Shown: positions 1-6,080 of the stretch, in pieces
Layout of the letters: each line of letters starts with the position of its first letter
Numbering within the stretch: position 1 is the stretch's first letter
DNA from: an uncultured Acetatifactor sp.
Lineage (GTDB): Bacteria; Bacillota; Clostridia; Lachnospirales; Lachnospiraceae
Direction of reading: 5' to 3'
DNA length: 6,223 bases
NCBI GenBank assembly: GCA_934394815.1
Contig: CAKRRD010000068.1
Span: 1 to 6,223, forward strand
Position numbers and translations under genes: made by a program
Notes under the pieces: generated by a model
What the model saw: the letters and a program-made list of their open reading frames with translations, nothing else
What the model was told of the DNA's origin: nothing
Databases searched by the model: none

Positions 1-123
1 CAAGATGAGATATCCCTCAGAAATGAGTAAGACCCCTTGAAGACTACGAGGTAGATAGGAATGAGGTGTAAGCACAGTAATGTGTTCAGCTGACATTTAC
101 TAATCGGTCGAGGGCTTGACCAA
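1..123 (+). rRNA. 23S ribosomal RNA, 3' end (partial)
   Basis: The sequence from the window edge to about base 123 matches the 3' terminal part of bacterial 23S rRNA. It contains the conserved stretch around GTAAGACCCCTTGAAGAC (28-45), the GTGTAAGCACAGTAATGTG region (66-84), the TTCAGCTGAC segment (85-94), and the closing ACTAATCGGTCGAGGGC followed by TTGACCAA, a typical Firmicutes 23S end. The 5' part lies outside the window. The exact mature end is uncertain by a few bases because it was set by resemblance to known 23S ends, not by alignment. Confidence 0.95.
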
Positions 124-204
124 AGGTTTTGGATAGGAAAAAGCAGGATGGAAGTTAGGATATAAGAGATTGGATTTCAGTGTTCGGTTTTGAAGGAATA
201 AAGG
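124..204 (+). other. 23S downstream spacer, no 5S rRNA
   Basis: This is the transcribed spacer between the 23S end and the rRNA operon terminator. The segment TTTCAGTGTTCGGTTTTGAAGG (about 176-197) resembles an element often seen in Firmicutes rRNA spacers, where it belongs to the processing stem of the precursor rRNA. About 80 bases are available, too few for a 5S gene of about 117 nt, and no 5S signature is visible. No tRNA cloverleaf is visible either. The processing role is inferred from resemblance only. Confidence 0.5.
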
Positions 205-236
205 AAAGACGATAGCAGTAAGCTATCGTTTTTTTT
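205..236 (+). terminator. rRNA operon intrinsic terminator
   Basis: A perfect 8-bp stem ACGATAGC (209-216) and GCTATCGT (222-229) encloses the 5-base loop AGTAA and is followed directly by an uninterrupted T-run to 236. The A-run at 205-207 can pair with part of the T-run. This is a canonical Rho-independent terminator, and its place after the 23S gene shows that the rRNA transcript ends here. Confidence 0.93.
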
Positions 237-253
237 GCTTTAATTTCAGATAA

Positions 254-284
254 TTGTTTCTTTTTCAAAAAAATATGTTATAAT
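254..284 (+). promoter_or_regulatory. Extended -10 promoter for cheV
   Basis: The motif TGTTATAAT at 276-284 is a perfect extended -10 element (TGn plus TATAAT) of the housekeeping sigma factor. The -35 region is weak; the best candidate is TTGTTT at 254-259, with a long 19-base spacer. The extended -10 would compensate for this. Transcription would start near 291, giving a leader of about 84 nt before cheV. The promoter lies downstream of the rRNA terminator, so cheV appears to be transcribed independently of the rRNA operon. No FliA (sigma-28) type promoter was recognised here. Confidence 0.72.
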
Positions 285-374
285 TAACGAAGAACGTAGT
301 TAAAGGCTGCATGGCAGACTTCTGAAAATATAGGAAATAAAGAACAAAAGCAGCGGAAGGGTACAGGAGTAAGT

Positions 375-1286
375 ATGGATACTAAGATTTTACTGGAAAA
401 TGGAACAAATGAGTTGGAAATTCTGGAATTTACTTTGGCAGGCAATTCTTATGGAATCAATGTTGCCAAGATTAAAGAGATTATCACCTACCAGTCGGTG
501 ACGCCGGTTCCGAATTCACATCCCAGTATTGAAGGCATTTTCATGCCGAGAGATACCATGATTACCGCTATTGATCTGAAAAATTGTCTGGGACGCGGTG
601 AATCCGAGAAAAAGGGACTGTTTATCGTTACCAACTTTAACAAGCTGGACATTGCTTTCCACGTAGAATCCGTGCTGGGCATTCACAGAGTGAGCTGGAG
701 AGATATTATTAAGCCGGACATCACAATTTCCGCAGCAGACGAGAGTGTTGCTACCGGTATTATCAAGAAGAACGACAAGTTGATTATTATTCTGGATTTC
801 GAGAAGATTGTATCCGATATCAATCCGGAGACCGGACTGAAGATGTCTGAATTGAACGAACTGGGTGAACGTACGAGAAGTTCTGTTCCCATTCTGATTG
901 CAGAGGATTCTCCCCTGCTGAACAAGCTGATCGTAGACTCTCTGAAGGCAGCCGGTTATGTGAATCTGATCCATACGGAGAATGGACAGAAGGCATACGA
1001 TGTTATTACACAATGTAAAGAAGATGGCACACTGGATCAGCATGTACGTTGTATTATTACCGATATTGAGATGCCGGAGATGGATGGCCACAGATTAACC
1101 AAACTGGTGAAGAGTGATGATGCCACCAAGAATATTCCTATTATTATTTTCTCTTCTCTTGTGAATGATGATATGAAGAGAAAGGGAGAAGCTCTGGGAG
1201 CGGACGCACAGCTTTCCAAGCCGGAGATCGGTAATCTGGTAAAAATCGTGGATGAACTTGTTGCAGAGAAACATTTGGACAGATAA
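375..1286 (+). CDS. cheV: Chemotaxis coupling protein CheV (CheW-REC)
   Basis: CheV couples methyl-accepting chemotaxis receptors to the kinase CheA in the cytoplasmic receptor array, and its receiver domain takes phosphate from CheA for adaptation. The protein has 303 residues, a normal length. Residues about 13-150 form a CheW-like domain, with the FTLAGNSYGINVAKIKEI opening and the VTPVPNSHPSIEGIF segment. Residues about 171-300 form a response-regulator receiver domain with the acidic pair E177-D178, the phosphoacceptor D230 in TDIEMPEMDG, the switch serine S260 or S261, and the conserved lysine K282 in the SKPE motif. All receiver key residues are present, so it should be phosphorylatable. 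AGGAG at 365-369 precedes the ATG by 5 bases. The gene has its own promoter and terminator and so is probably monocistronic, though read-through into the next gene is possible. CheW alone is excluded by the receiver domain. Confidence 0.95.
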   Translation: MDTKILLENGTNELEILEFTLAGNSYGINVAKIKEIITYQSVTPVPNSHPSIEGIFMPRDTMITAIDLKNCLGRGESEKKGLFIVTNFNKLDIAFHVESVLGIHRVSWRDIIKPDITISAADESVATGIIKKNDKLIIILDFEKIVSDINPETGLKMSELNELGERTRSSVPILIAEDSPLLNKLIVDSLKAAGYVNLIHTENGQKAYDVITQCKEDGTLDQHVRCIITDIEMPEMDGHRLTKLVKSDDATKNIPIIIFSSLVNDDMKRKGEALGADAQLSKPEIGNLVKIVDELVAEKHLDR

Positions 1287-1300
1287 CACGTTTAGAAAAG

Positions 1301-1335
1301 CAAAAAGGCTGGGTGAGTCCCAGTCTTTTTGTTTT
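1301..1335 (+). terminator. Intrinsic terminator after cheV
   Basis: The arms CAAAAAGGCTGGG (1301-1313) and CCCAGTCTTTTTG (1319-1331) pair over 13 positions with a single G-T wobble (1308 with 1324), around the loop TGAGT. The T-rich 3' arm and following TTTT make this a convincing Rho-independent terminator. The A-run on the 5' arm could let it work as a terminator for the opposite strand too, though no gene on that strand needs one here. Confidence 0.9.
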
Positions 1336-1352
1336 AATATAGGTTAAAAGAC

Positions 1353-2120
1353 ATGGAAGATAAGAAGAAAGAAATTCTTCAGAAAATCGAAGAAGCGGAA
1401 TATGTTCTGGTGGGATTGGGTCAGGATTTTGACATGCAATTTCTGTTGCAGACAACGGAAGAATATAACCGGATCCGGGAGAAATTACAACAGAACAATG
1501 TGCTGTGGCTGCTGCCTTACGTGGAGGAGCAGCTTCGGAGACGGTATTTACCGGAAATGGAAGAGGAGATCACACAGGGATTGGAGAATCTTGTGAAGAT
1601 TCTGGAGAAAAAGAGTTATTTTGTGGTGTCGTCTTCGACGAATGGCATCCTGCGGGAGATTCCCTGGAAAAAACTGCTGTTAAAAAAGGACAGATTTGTG
1701 GCACCTTGTGGGGACTGGAGGAAAAAACAGTGTCCGGATGGCTGTGAGGAAGGAATCCAGGCAGTAACAGAAATGGATGAAGAAGAATTACAGGCATGTT
1801 TTAAGAGATTGGAAAAGAATGATTATGCAGTTCCCTGTCTGGGAAAATGTCCCGGGTGTGGGAAAACGCTGATACTCAACAATGTTTATGCCGGACGATA
1901 TGATGAAAAGGGATATCTGAAAAACTGGACAGAATACCAGAACTGGCTGCAGAACACGTTAAATCACAAAATGGTATTGCTGGAGATTGGCGAAGGAAAC
2001 AGATTTCCAACAATCATAAGGTCTCCTTTTGAGAGAATCGCATTATTTCAACAGAAAGCGGAGTTATATTATATAGATGGGGAACAAAATCCCATTGCCT
2101 GGCTGCTTAGCCTGTGTTAA
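1353..2120 (+). CDS. Divergent sirtuin-like (Sir2 family) protein
   Basis: The 255-residue protein resembles the Sir2 family, especially the shorter bacterial branch that includes the macrodomain-linked SirTM ADP-ribosyltransferases. Recognisable parts in order are a degenerate nucleotide-loop segment (VLVGLGQDFD, 18-27), YFVVSSSTNG (89-98) in place of the usual TTN-x-D motif, APCGDW (117-122) in place of the usual TQGDYG or HG segment, a likely zinc site C127-x3-C131 with C166-x2-C169, and LLEIGEGNRFPTIIRSPFER (209-228), which matches a strongly conserved C-terminal stretch of this branch. No signal peptide or membrane segment is seen, so it should be cytoplasmic. The GAG nucleotide motif, the catalytic Asn and the catalytic His or Gln all appear replaced, so NAD-dependent activity is doubtful. 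No macrodomain or lipoyl-carrier gene is visible nearby. The ATG at 1353 has only a weak AGG (1341-1343) upstream. The family call is moderate; substrate and role are unknown. Confidence 0.62.
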   Translation: MEDKKKEILQKIEEAEYVLVGLGQDFDMQFLLQTTEEYNRIREKLQQNNVLWLLPYVEEQLRRRYLPEMEEEITQGLENLVKILEKKSYFVVSSSTNGILREIPWKKLLLKKDRFVAPCGDWRKKQCPDGCEEGIQAVTEMDEEELQACFKRLEKNDYAVPCLGKCPGCGKTLILNNVYAGRYDEKGYLKNWTEYQNWLQNTLNHKMVLLEIGEGNRFPTIIRSPFERIALFQQKAELYYIDGEQNPIAWLLSLC

Positions 2121-2123
2121 ACT
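2095..2123 (+). promoter_or_regulatory. Possible promoter before the 585-aa gene
   Basis: TTGCCT (2095-2100) and TAAACT (2118-2123) are 17 bases apart, and the -10 is preceded by TGT, which gives an extended -10. Each hexamer matches four of six consensus bases. Transcription would begin near 2130, leaving room for the ribosome binding site at 2150-2154. If real, it would let the membrane protein, hisH, hisF and ung be expressed without the sirtuin-like gene. Matches of this quality arise by chance, so this is only a candidate. Confidence 0.3.
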
Positions 2124-2162
2124 GAACATGCTAGTACATGTGAGAAAGCGGAGGAATAACAG

Positions 2163-3920
2163 ATGCCTTCACAGGAGGAATACCTGGACAATTTATTAAA
2201 TGGAATTGAATCAGAAAATACAGAAAATGAGAACGCGGAAGCACCAGAAGTAACCGGGGAGACGGAAATGCCGGAAGCAGCGGGGACTGAGGAAGCAAAG
2301 GAACCGGAGAAAGAGAGCACACCGCAGATCGATATGAGCGATATGGATGATCTGTTACAGTCTGCACTGAATGAGCAGAAGGCAGATTCTGCAGAAAGTG
2401 ATGAGCCGGAGGCGGAGAATATCCAGTCCACAGCGGAAAATACAGCGATTCATCCGGAGGAGACAGCTTCCATGTCTGAGGATGAAATCAACACACTGTT
2501 ACAGCAAAGCCAGGAACAGGCGGAGAGCATCTCCGGACAGGAAGGAAACGATGCCAACGATGATCTGATCAAAATGCTGGAAAGTGTGGACGAGGAGGGA
2601 CTGTCGAATCTTCTGGATCAGGTGACACCGGAGAATGCAGTTTCTGAGGATACTGCAGAGCAGGCGGAAGAAGACGACGGTAAGCGCAGGAAAAAGAGAA
2701 AGAAGAAAGAAAAAGCACCGAAGGAAAAAGATGCTAAAAAGAAGTCGGGATTTTTTGACCGGTTTAAGAAGAAGTCCAAGGAAGAACCGGAAACAGCACT
2801 CGAAGAGGCACAAGCAGTGCAGCCGGAGGGAGAGGAACTGACACCGGAGATTCCGGACAGTACCGTTTCTTCTTCAGAGAACAGTGGGACGAGTGGTCTG
2901 GATGATGATCTGGATGCTTTGCTGGCGGGAGCATTCCCGGAGCAGCCGGATAGTACGGACAATGTCTCCGGAGAACCGGAATCTGCGGATGTCATGGACA
3001 TTCTGAAAGCTGCGGGAGCGGACATTGTTGACGAGCAGGAACAGAAGAAAGGGAAAAAAGGATTTTTTGCCAAATTATTAGACCTGTTCACGGAAGAGGA
3101 CGAGGAAGAAGAGGAAGCGGATCAGCTGCAGCTGTCTGATGAGAATAAGAAGATCCTTGAAGAGATGGACAAGGGTGGAAGAAAAAAGAAGGGCAAAAAA
3201 GAGAAAAAACCTAAGAAAGAAAAACAGCCAAAGCCCAAGAAAGAGAAGAAGAAAAAGGAGAAGCCGGAAAAGGAAGATAAACCGGCTGTACCCGAGAAAA
3301 AGCTTTCTCCGAAGAAGATTCTCCCCATTGTGGTGGTATGTATCTCTCTGGGGGCAGTGATCCTGCTGTTAGGGAACTTCCTGGCAGATTATTCGTCAAA
3401 GCGCAGCGGCAGAGAGGCTTACTATGCCGGAGATTACCAGACCTGTTATCAGAATCTGATGGGCAAGGATCTGGATGAGACGGAACAGGTGATGTACAGC
3501 CAGTCCGAGAGTATTCTGACGATTCGGATGTGGCTGCGGGAATACGAAGTATTTGTAAATGAAGGCTCCGAACTGGAGGCACTGGACAGCCTGCTTCAGG
3601 CAGTCCGGGATTACCCAACATTGTTAAATTATGCGACACAGTGGAATGCACAGGATGAAGTAAGTCTGGCATTTCAGGATATTTTGAATATCCTGTCCCA
3701 GAAGTATCAGTTAAGTCAGGAAGAGGCACAGCGTATCGCAGATATTTCCGACAATTTGGAATATACGAAAAACGTTATGCTGGTGTTGCAGAAGCTGGGA
3801 CTGGGATCCTGGGAATTCCCGCAGGGAACCTTGACAGAGGAAACATCGGCACCGAATACGGAGGAGGCTCCTGCACAGCTGCCGGATCTTCTCCCGGAAG
3901 AAAAGGAGATACAGCAATGA
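2163..3920 (+). CDS. Single-pass membrane protein with acidic LL motifs and lysine-rich linkers
   Basis: The gene is not recognised as a named family. The 585-residue product has no signal peptide. Residues 1-384 are low-complexity and highly charged: acidic stretches carry short 'D/E-x-x-LL' segments (near 8-12, 60-65, 107-113, 134-140, 147-151, 248-254), and lysine-rich blocks lie at 173-207, 295-299 and 340-385. A hydrophobic segment at about 386-408 should span the membrane once. The lysines before it predict a cytoplasmic N-terminus and an external C-terminus. Residues about 415-545 look helical and somewhat TPR-like (AYYAGDYQTCYQNL, then paired helices), followed by a proline- and glutamate-rich tail. 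GGAGG (2150-2154) lies 8 bases before the ATG. The gene overlaps hisH by ATGA. The motifs at residues 2-15 and 103-115 resemble the CheY-binding peptide of FliM and FliY, which is a possible but unproven link to chemotaxis. A scaffold or membrane-anchored adaptor is the most that can be suggested. Confidence 0.85.
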   Translation: MPSQEEYLDNLLNGIESENTENENAEAPEVTGETEMPEAAGTEEAKEPEKESTPQIDMSDMDDLLQSALNEQKADSAESDEPEAENIQSTAENTAIHPEETASMSEDEINTLLQQSQEQAESISGQEGNDANDDLIKMLESVDEEGLSNLLDQVTPENAVSEDTAEQAEEDDGKRRKKRKKKEKAPKEKDAKKKSGFFDRFKKKSKEEPETALEEAQAVQPEGEELTPEIPDSTVSSSENSGTSGLDDDLDALLAGAFPEQPDSTDNVSGEPESADVMDILKAAGADIVDEQEQKKGKKGFFAKLLDLFTEEDEEEEEADQLQLSDENKKILEEMDKGGRKKKGKKEKKPKKEKQPKPKKEKKKKEKPEKEDKPAVPEKKLSPKKILPIVVVCISLGAVILLLGNFLADYSSKRSGREAYYAGDYQTCYQNLMGKDLDETEQVMYSQSESILTIRMWLREYEVFVNEGSELEALDSLLQAVRDYPTLLNYATQWNAQDEVSLAFQDILNILSQKYQLSQEEAQRIADISDNLEYTKNVMLVLQKLGLGSWEFPQGTLTEETSAPNTEEAPAQLPDLLPEEKEIQQ

Positions 3921-4561
3921 TTGCAGTGCTGGATTATGATGCCGGAAACATAAAGAGTGTAGAAAAAGCACTGAATTATCTGGGAGAAGAGGTAAAAATC
4001 ACCAGAGACAGAGAGGAGATCCTGTCGGCAGACGGTGTAATCCTGCCCGGAGTCGGAGCGTTCGGCGATGCCATGGAAAAGCTGCACCAGTACGGTCTGG
4101 TGAAGGTCATCCGGGAAGTGGCAGAACGGGAGATTCCTTTTCTGGGAATCTGCCTTGGCCTGCAGCTGATGTTTGAGAGCAGTGAGGAGACTCCGGGAGT
4201 CGAGGGACTGCACTTATTAGACGGCAGGATCCGCAGGATTCCGGCGGCACCGGGACTGAAGATTCCGCATATCGGCTGGAATGATCTCACCTTTCCCAAT
4301 GAAGGAAGACTTTTCCGGGGTGTAGATGAACATGCTTATGTGTATTTTGTACATTCCTATTATCTGGAGGCGGCGGATCCTTCTATTGTTACCGCAGTCA
4401 CAGAATACGGAACATTGATTCATGCTTCCGTGGAAAAGAACAATATTTTTGCCTGCCAGTTCCATCCGGAGAAAAGTTCCCGGATCGGAATGAAGATTCT
4501 GCAGAACTTCATAGAGATTACGCAGGAGTCCGGCCAAAACAACAAGCAGGGAGGAAGATAA
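3917..4561 (+). CDS. hisH: Imidazole glycerol phosphate synthase, glutaminase subunit HisH
   Basis: HisH hydrolyses glutamine and passes ammonia to HisF, which uses it to convert PRFAR into imidazole glycerol phosphate and AICAR in histidine synthesis. The 214 residues form one class I glutamine amidotransferase domain of usual length. Visible motifs are the N-terminal DYDAGN (6-11), PGVGAFG (44-50), the nucleophile elbow [11 protein letters not shown] with C79, IPHIGWN (116-122), and the FHPEKSS segment with H183 and E185, which complete the Cys-His-Glu triad. The enzyme should therefore be active. The start overlaps the stop of the upstream membrane-protein gene (ATGA), with AAGGAG at 3903-3908 at ideal spacing, so translation is probably coupled. 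HisF follows after one base. The last dozen residues ([11 protein letters not shown]) are a short polar tail. Confidence 0.97.
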   Translation: MIAVLDYDAGNIKSVEKALNYLGEEVKITRDREEILSADGVILPGVGAFGDAMEKLHQYGLVKVIREVAEREIPFLGICLGLQLMFESSEETPGVEGLHLLDGRIRRIPAAPGLKIPHIGWNDLTFPNEGRLFRGVDEHAYVYFVHSYYLEAADPSIVTAVTEYGTLIHASVEKNNIFACQFHPEKSSRIGMKILQNFIEITQESGQNNKQGGR

Positions 4562-4562
4562 T

Positions 4563-5324
4563 ATGCATACCAAGAGAGTGATTCCCTGTCTGGATGTGAA
4601 GGACGGCAGAGTCGTAAAAGGTGTGAACTTCGTGAATTTCCGGGATGCCGGAGATCCTTCGGAGGTAGCGGCAGCCTATGATGCAGCCGGTGCGGACGAG
4701 GTGGTATTCTTAGATATTACGGCTTCCGCAGACAGTCGTGCAACGCAGTTGGAATGGGTGCGGAAGGTGGCCAGCAAGGTATTTATTCCCTTCACGGTAG
4801 GCGGTGGAATCCGTACCGTGGATGATTTCAAGGCCATATTAAGAGAAGGTGCGGACAAGATTTCCGTGAATTCCGCGGCTATTATGAATCCGCAGCTGAT
4901 CAGTGATGCGGCAGAGAAGTTCGGCAGCCAGTGTGTGGTTGTTGCCATTGATGCCAAGAAACGTGCAGATGGCAGTGGCTGGAATATCTATAAGAACGGC
5001 GGCCGCGTGGACATGGGCATGGACGCTGTGGAATGGGCCAGAACCGCAGAGAAGATGGGAGCAGGAGAGATCCTGCTGACCAGTATGGATGGTGACGGCA
5101 CGAAGGAAGGCTACGATCTTGCACTGACCAGAGCCGTAGCGGAGAGCGTAAGCATCCCGGTCATCGCATCCGGCGGTGCAGGACAGCTGTCGCATTTCTA
5201 CGATGCACTGACAGAGGGAAAAGCAGAGGCTGTCCTGGCAGCTTCTCTGTTCCATTACAAAGAATTAGAGATCCGGCAGGTGAAGGAATATCTGCGGAAA
5301 AAAGGAATCAGTGTCCGTCTCTAG
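4563..5324 (+). CDS. hisF: Imidazole glycerol phosphate synthase, cyclase subunit HisF
   Basis: HisF is the (beta/alpha)8-barrel cyclase subunit that uses ammonia from HisH to turn PRFAR into imidazole glycerol phosphate and AICAR. The 253 residues match the family length. The protein opens with [19 protein letters not shown], containing the catalytic D11. The second catalytic aspartate, D130, lies in VVVAIDAKK. The phosphate-binding loops are visible as TVGGGIR (78-84) and ASGGAG (202-207), and [15 protein letters not shown] (171-185) is another family signature. All key residues are present. GGGAGG at 4549-4554 precedes the ATG by 8 bases and lies inside the 3' end of hisH, which supports coupled expression and equal amounts of both subunits. 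No other histidine genes lie in the window; the next gene is ung. Confidence 0.98.
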   Translation: MHTKRVIPCLDVKDGRVVKGVNFVNFRDAGDPSEVAAAYDAAGADEVVFLDITASADSRATQLEWVRKVASKVFIPFTVGGGIRTVDDFKAILREGADKISVNSAAIMNPQLISDAAEKFGSQCVVVAIDAKKRADGSGWNIYKNGGRVDMGMDAVEWARTAEKMGAGEILLTSMDGDGTKEGYDLALTRAVAESVSIPVIASGGAGQLSHFYDALTEGKAEAVLAASLFHYKELEIRQVKEYLRKKGISVRL

Positions 5325-5332
5325 GGACGGCA

Positions 5333-5338
5333 GGGAGG
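5333..5338 (+). promoter_or_regulatory. Ribosome binding site that fixes the ung start
   Basis: GGGAGG lies 8 bases before the ATG at 5347. It decides the start of ung: an in-frame GTG at 5311 would add 12 residues, but it lies inside hisF, would place this site within the coding region, and would give an N-terminus unlike the family. A second in-frame ATG at 5353 is slightly too far away to be preferred. Confidence 0.85.
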
Positions 5339-5346
5339 ATTTTGCA

Positions 5347-6021
5347 ATGGCAATGATCACAAATGACTGGCTGACGGCTTTGGGCGGAGAGTTCCATAAG
5401 CCCTATTACAGGCAGCTTTTTGAATTTGTCAAAAATGAATATAACACCACTGTGGTATTCCCTCCGGCAGATGATATTTTCAATGCATTTCATCTGACAC
5501 CGTTAAGTAAGGTAAAAGTGGTGATTCTCGGACAGGATCCCTATCACAACGTGGGACAGGCTCACGGTCTGTGCTTCTCGGTGAAGCCGGACGTGGATAT
5601 TCCCCCTTCCTTAGTGAATATCTATCAGGAACTTCATGATGATCTGGGCTGCTATATTCCCAACAACGGTTATCTCGTAAAATGGGCCGAGCAGGGTGTT
5701 CTGATGCTCAATACCGTGCTTACTGTGCGGGCTCATATGGCAAATTCCCACCACGGAAAAGGCTGGGAAGAGTTCACGGATGCAGCCATCCGGGCGTTGA
5801 ATGCACAGGATCGTCCCATCGTATTTATCCTGTGGGGCCGACCCGCCCAGATGAAAAAAAGCATGCTGAACAATCCCAATCACTTGATTTTGGAGGCACC
5901 CCATCCAAGCCCCCTGTCTGCCTACCGCGGTTTCTTCGGCAGCAGACCTTTCAGCAAGACCAACAACTTCCTGAAAGAACACGGTATGGAACCCATTGAT
6001 TGGCAGATCGAAAATGTGTAA
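5347..6021 (+). CDS. ung: Uracil-DNA glycosylase, family 1
   Basis: Ung cuts uracil from DNA after cytosine deamination or dUTP incorporation and so starts base excision repair in the cytoplasm. From the ATG at 5347 the protein has 224 residues, the normal size for family 1. The water-activating motif GQDPYH is at 62-67 (catalytic D64), with the uracil-stacking F77 in LCFSV, the proline-rich loop IPPSL (85-89), the LMLNTVLTV strand with the uracil-binding N122, and the DNA-intercalation loop [13 protein letters not shown] starting at the catalytic H186. All family hallmarks are intact. The gene begins 22 bases after the hisF stop and is followed by a terminator, so it is probably the last gene of the operon. 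Ung has no functional tie to histidine synthesis; the pairing looks like an operon of convenience. Confidence 0.97.
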   Translation: MAMITNDWLTALGGEFHKPYYRQLFEFVKNEYNTTVVFPPADDIFNAFHLTPLSKVKVVILGQDPYHNVGQAHGLCFSVKPDVDIPPSLVNIYQELHDDLGCYIPNNGYLVKWAEQGVLMLNTVLTVRAHMANSHHGKGWEEFTDAAIRALNAQDRPIVFILWGRPAQMKKSMLNNPNHLILEAPHPSPLSAYRGFFGSRPFSKTNNFLKEHGMEPIDWQIENV

Positions 6022-6041
6022 ATGGGAAGTTAGTGAAGAAT

Positions 6042-6080
6042 GCCCACGATGAATACTTTTGTGTCCATCGTGGTTTTTTT
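6042..6080 (+). terminator. Intrinsic terminator after ung
   Basis: CCACGATG (6044-6051) pairs perfectly with CATCGTGG (6066-6073). Inside it, past one A-C mismatch, ATAC (6053-6056) pairs with GTGT (6061-6064) around a TTTT loop. A run of seven T follows at 6074-6080. This is a good Rho-independent terminator and marks the end of the operon. Its stem sequence is related to the palindromes just downstream, so it may be the first member of that array or may have been recruited from it. Confidence 0.88.

Noticed and set aside
307..317. CTGC-ATG-GCAG hairpin in the cheV leader as a regulatory element
   Set aside because: The stem is 4 bp with a 3-base loop, which is too small to be meaningful, and no riboswitch-like layout surrounds it.
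240..374. FliA (sigma-28) flagellar promoter before cheV
   Set aside because: A TAAAG is present at 301-305 but no GCCGATAA-like -10 lies at the right distance. The extended -10 at 276-284 explains transcription better.
516..1091. Long open frame on the - strand opposite cheV
   Set aside because: It lies wholly within a clear CheV gene, has no recognisable motif, and several similar antisense frames lie opposite the other genes. They are shadows of codon bias on the + strand.
2126..2141. ACATG and CATGT inverted repeat before the 585-aa gene
   Set aside because: It is a 5-bp stem of AT-rich palindromic sequence without a T-run; it occurs easily by chance and has no supporting context.
2680..3310. 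Frameshift or gene fusion suggested by the abrupt acidic to lysine-rich changes
   Set aside because: The frame is continuous from a good start to a stop coupled with hisH, and the GFF and LL motifs recur in the same frame on both sides of the lysine blocks, so it is one intact gene.
5311..5346. Upstream GTG start adding 12 residues to Ung
   Set aside because: It overlaps the end of hisF, has no ribosome binding site at a good distance, and would put a strong GGGAGG inside the gene. The ATG at 5347 has ideal spacing.
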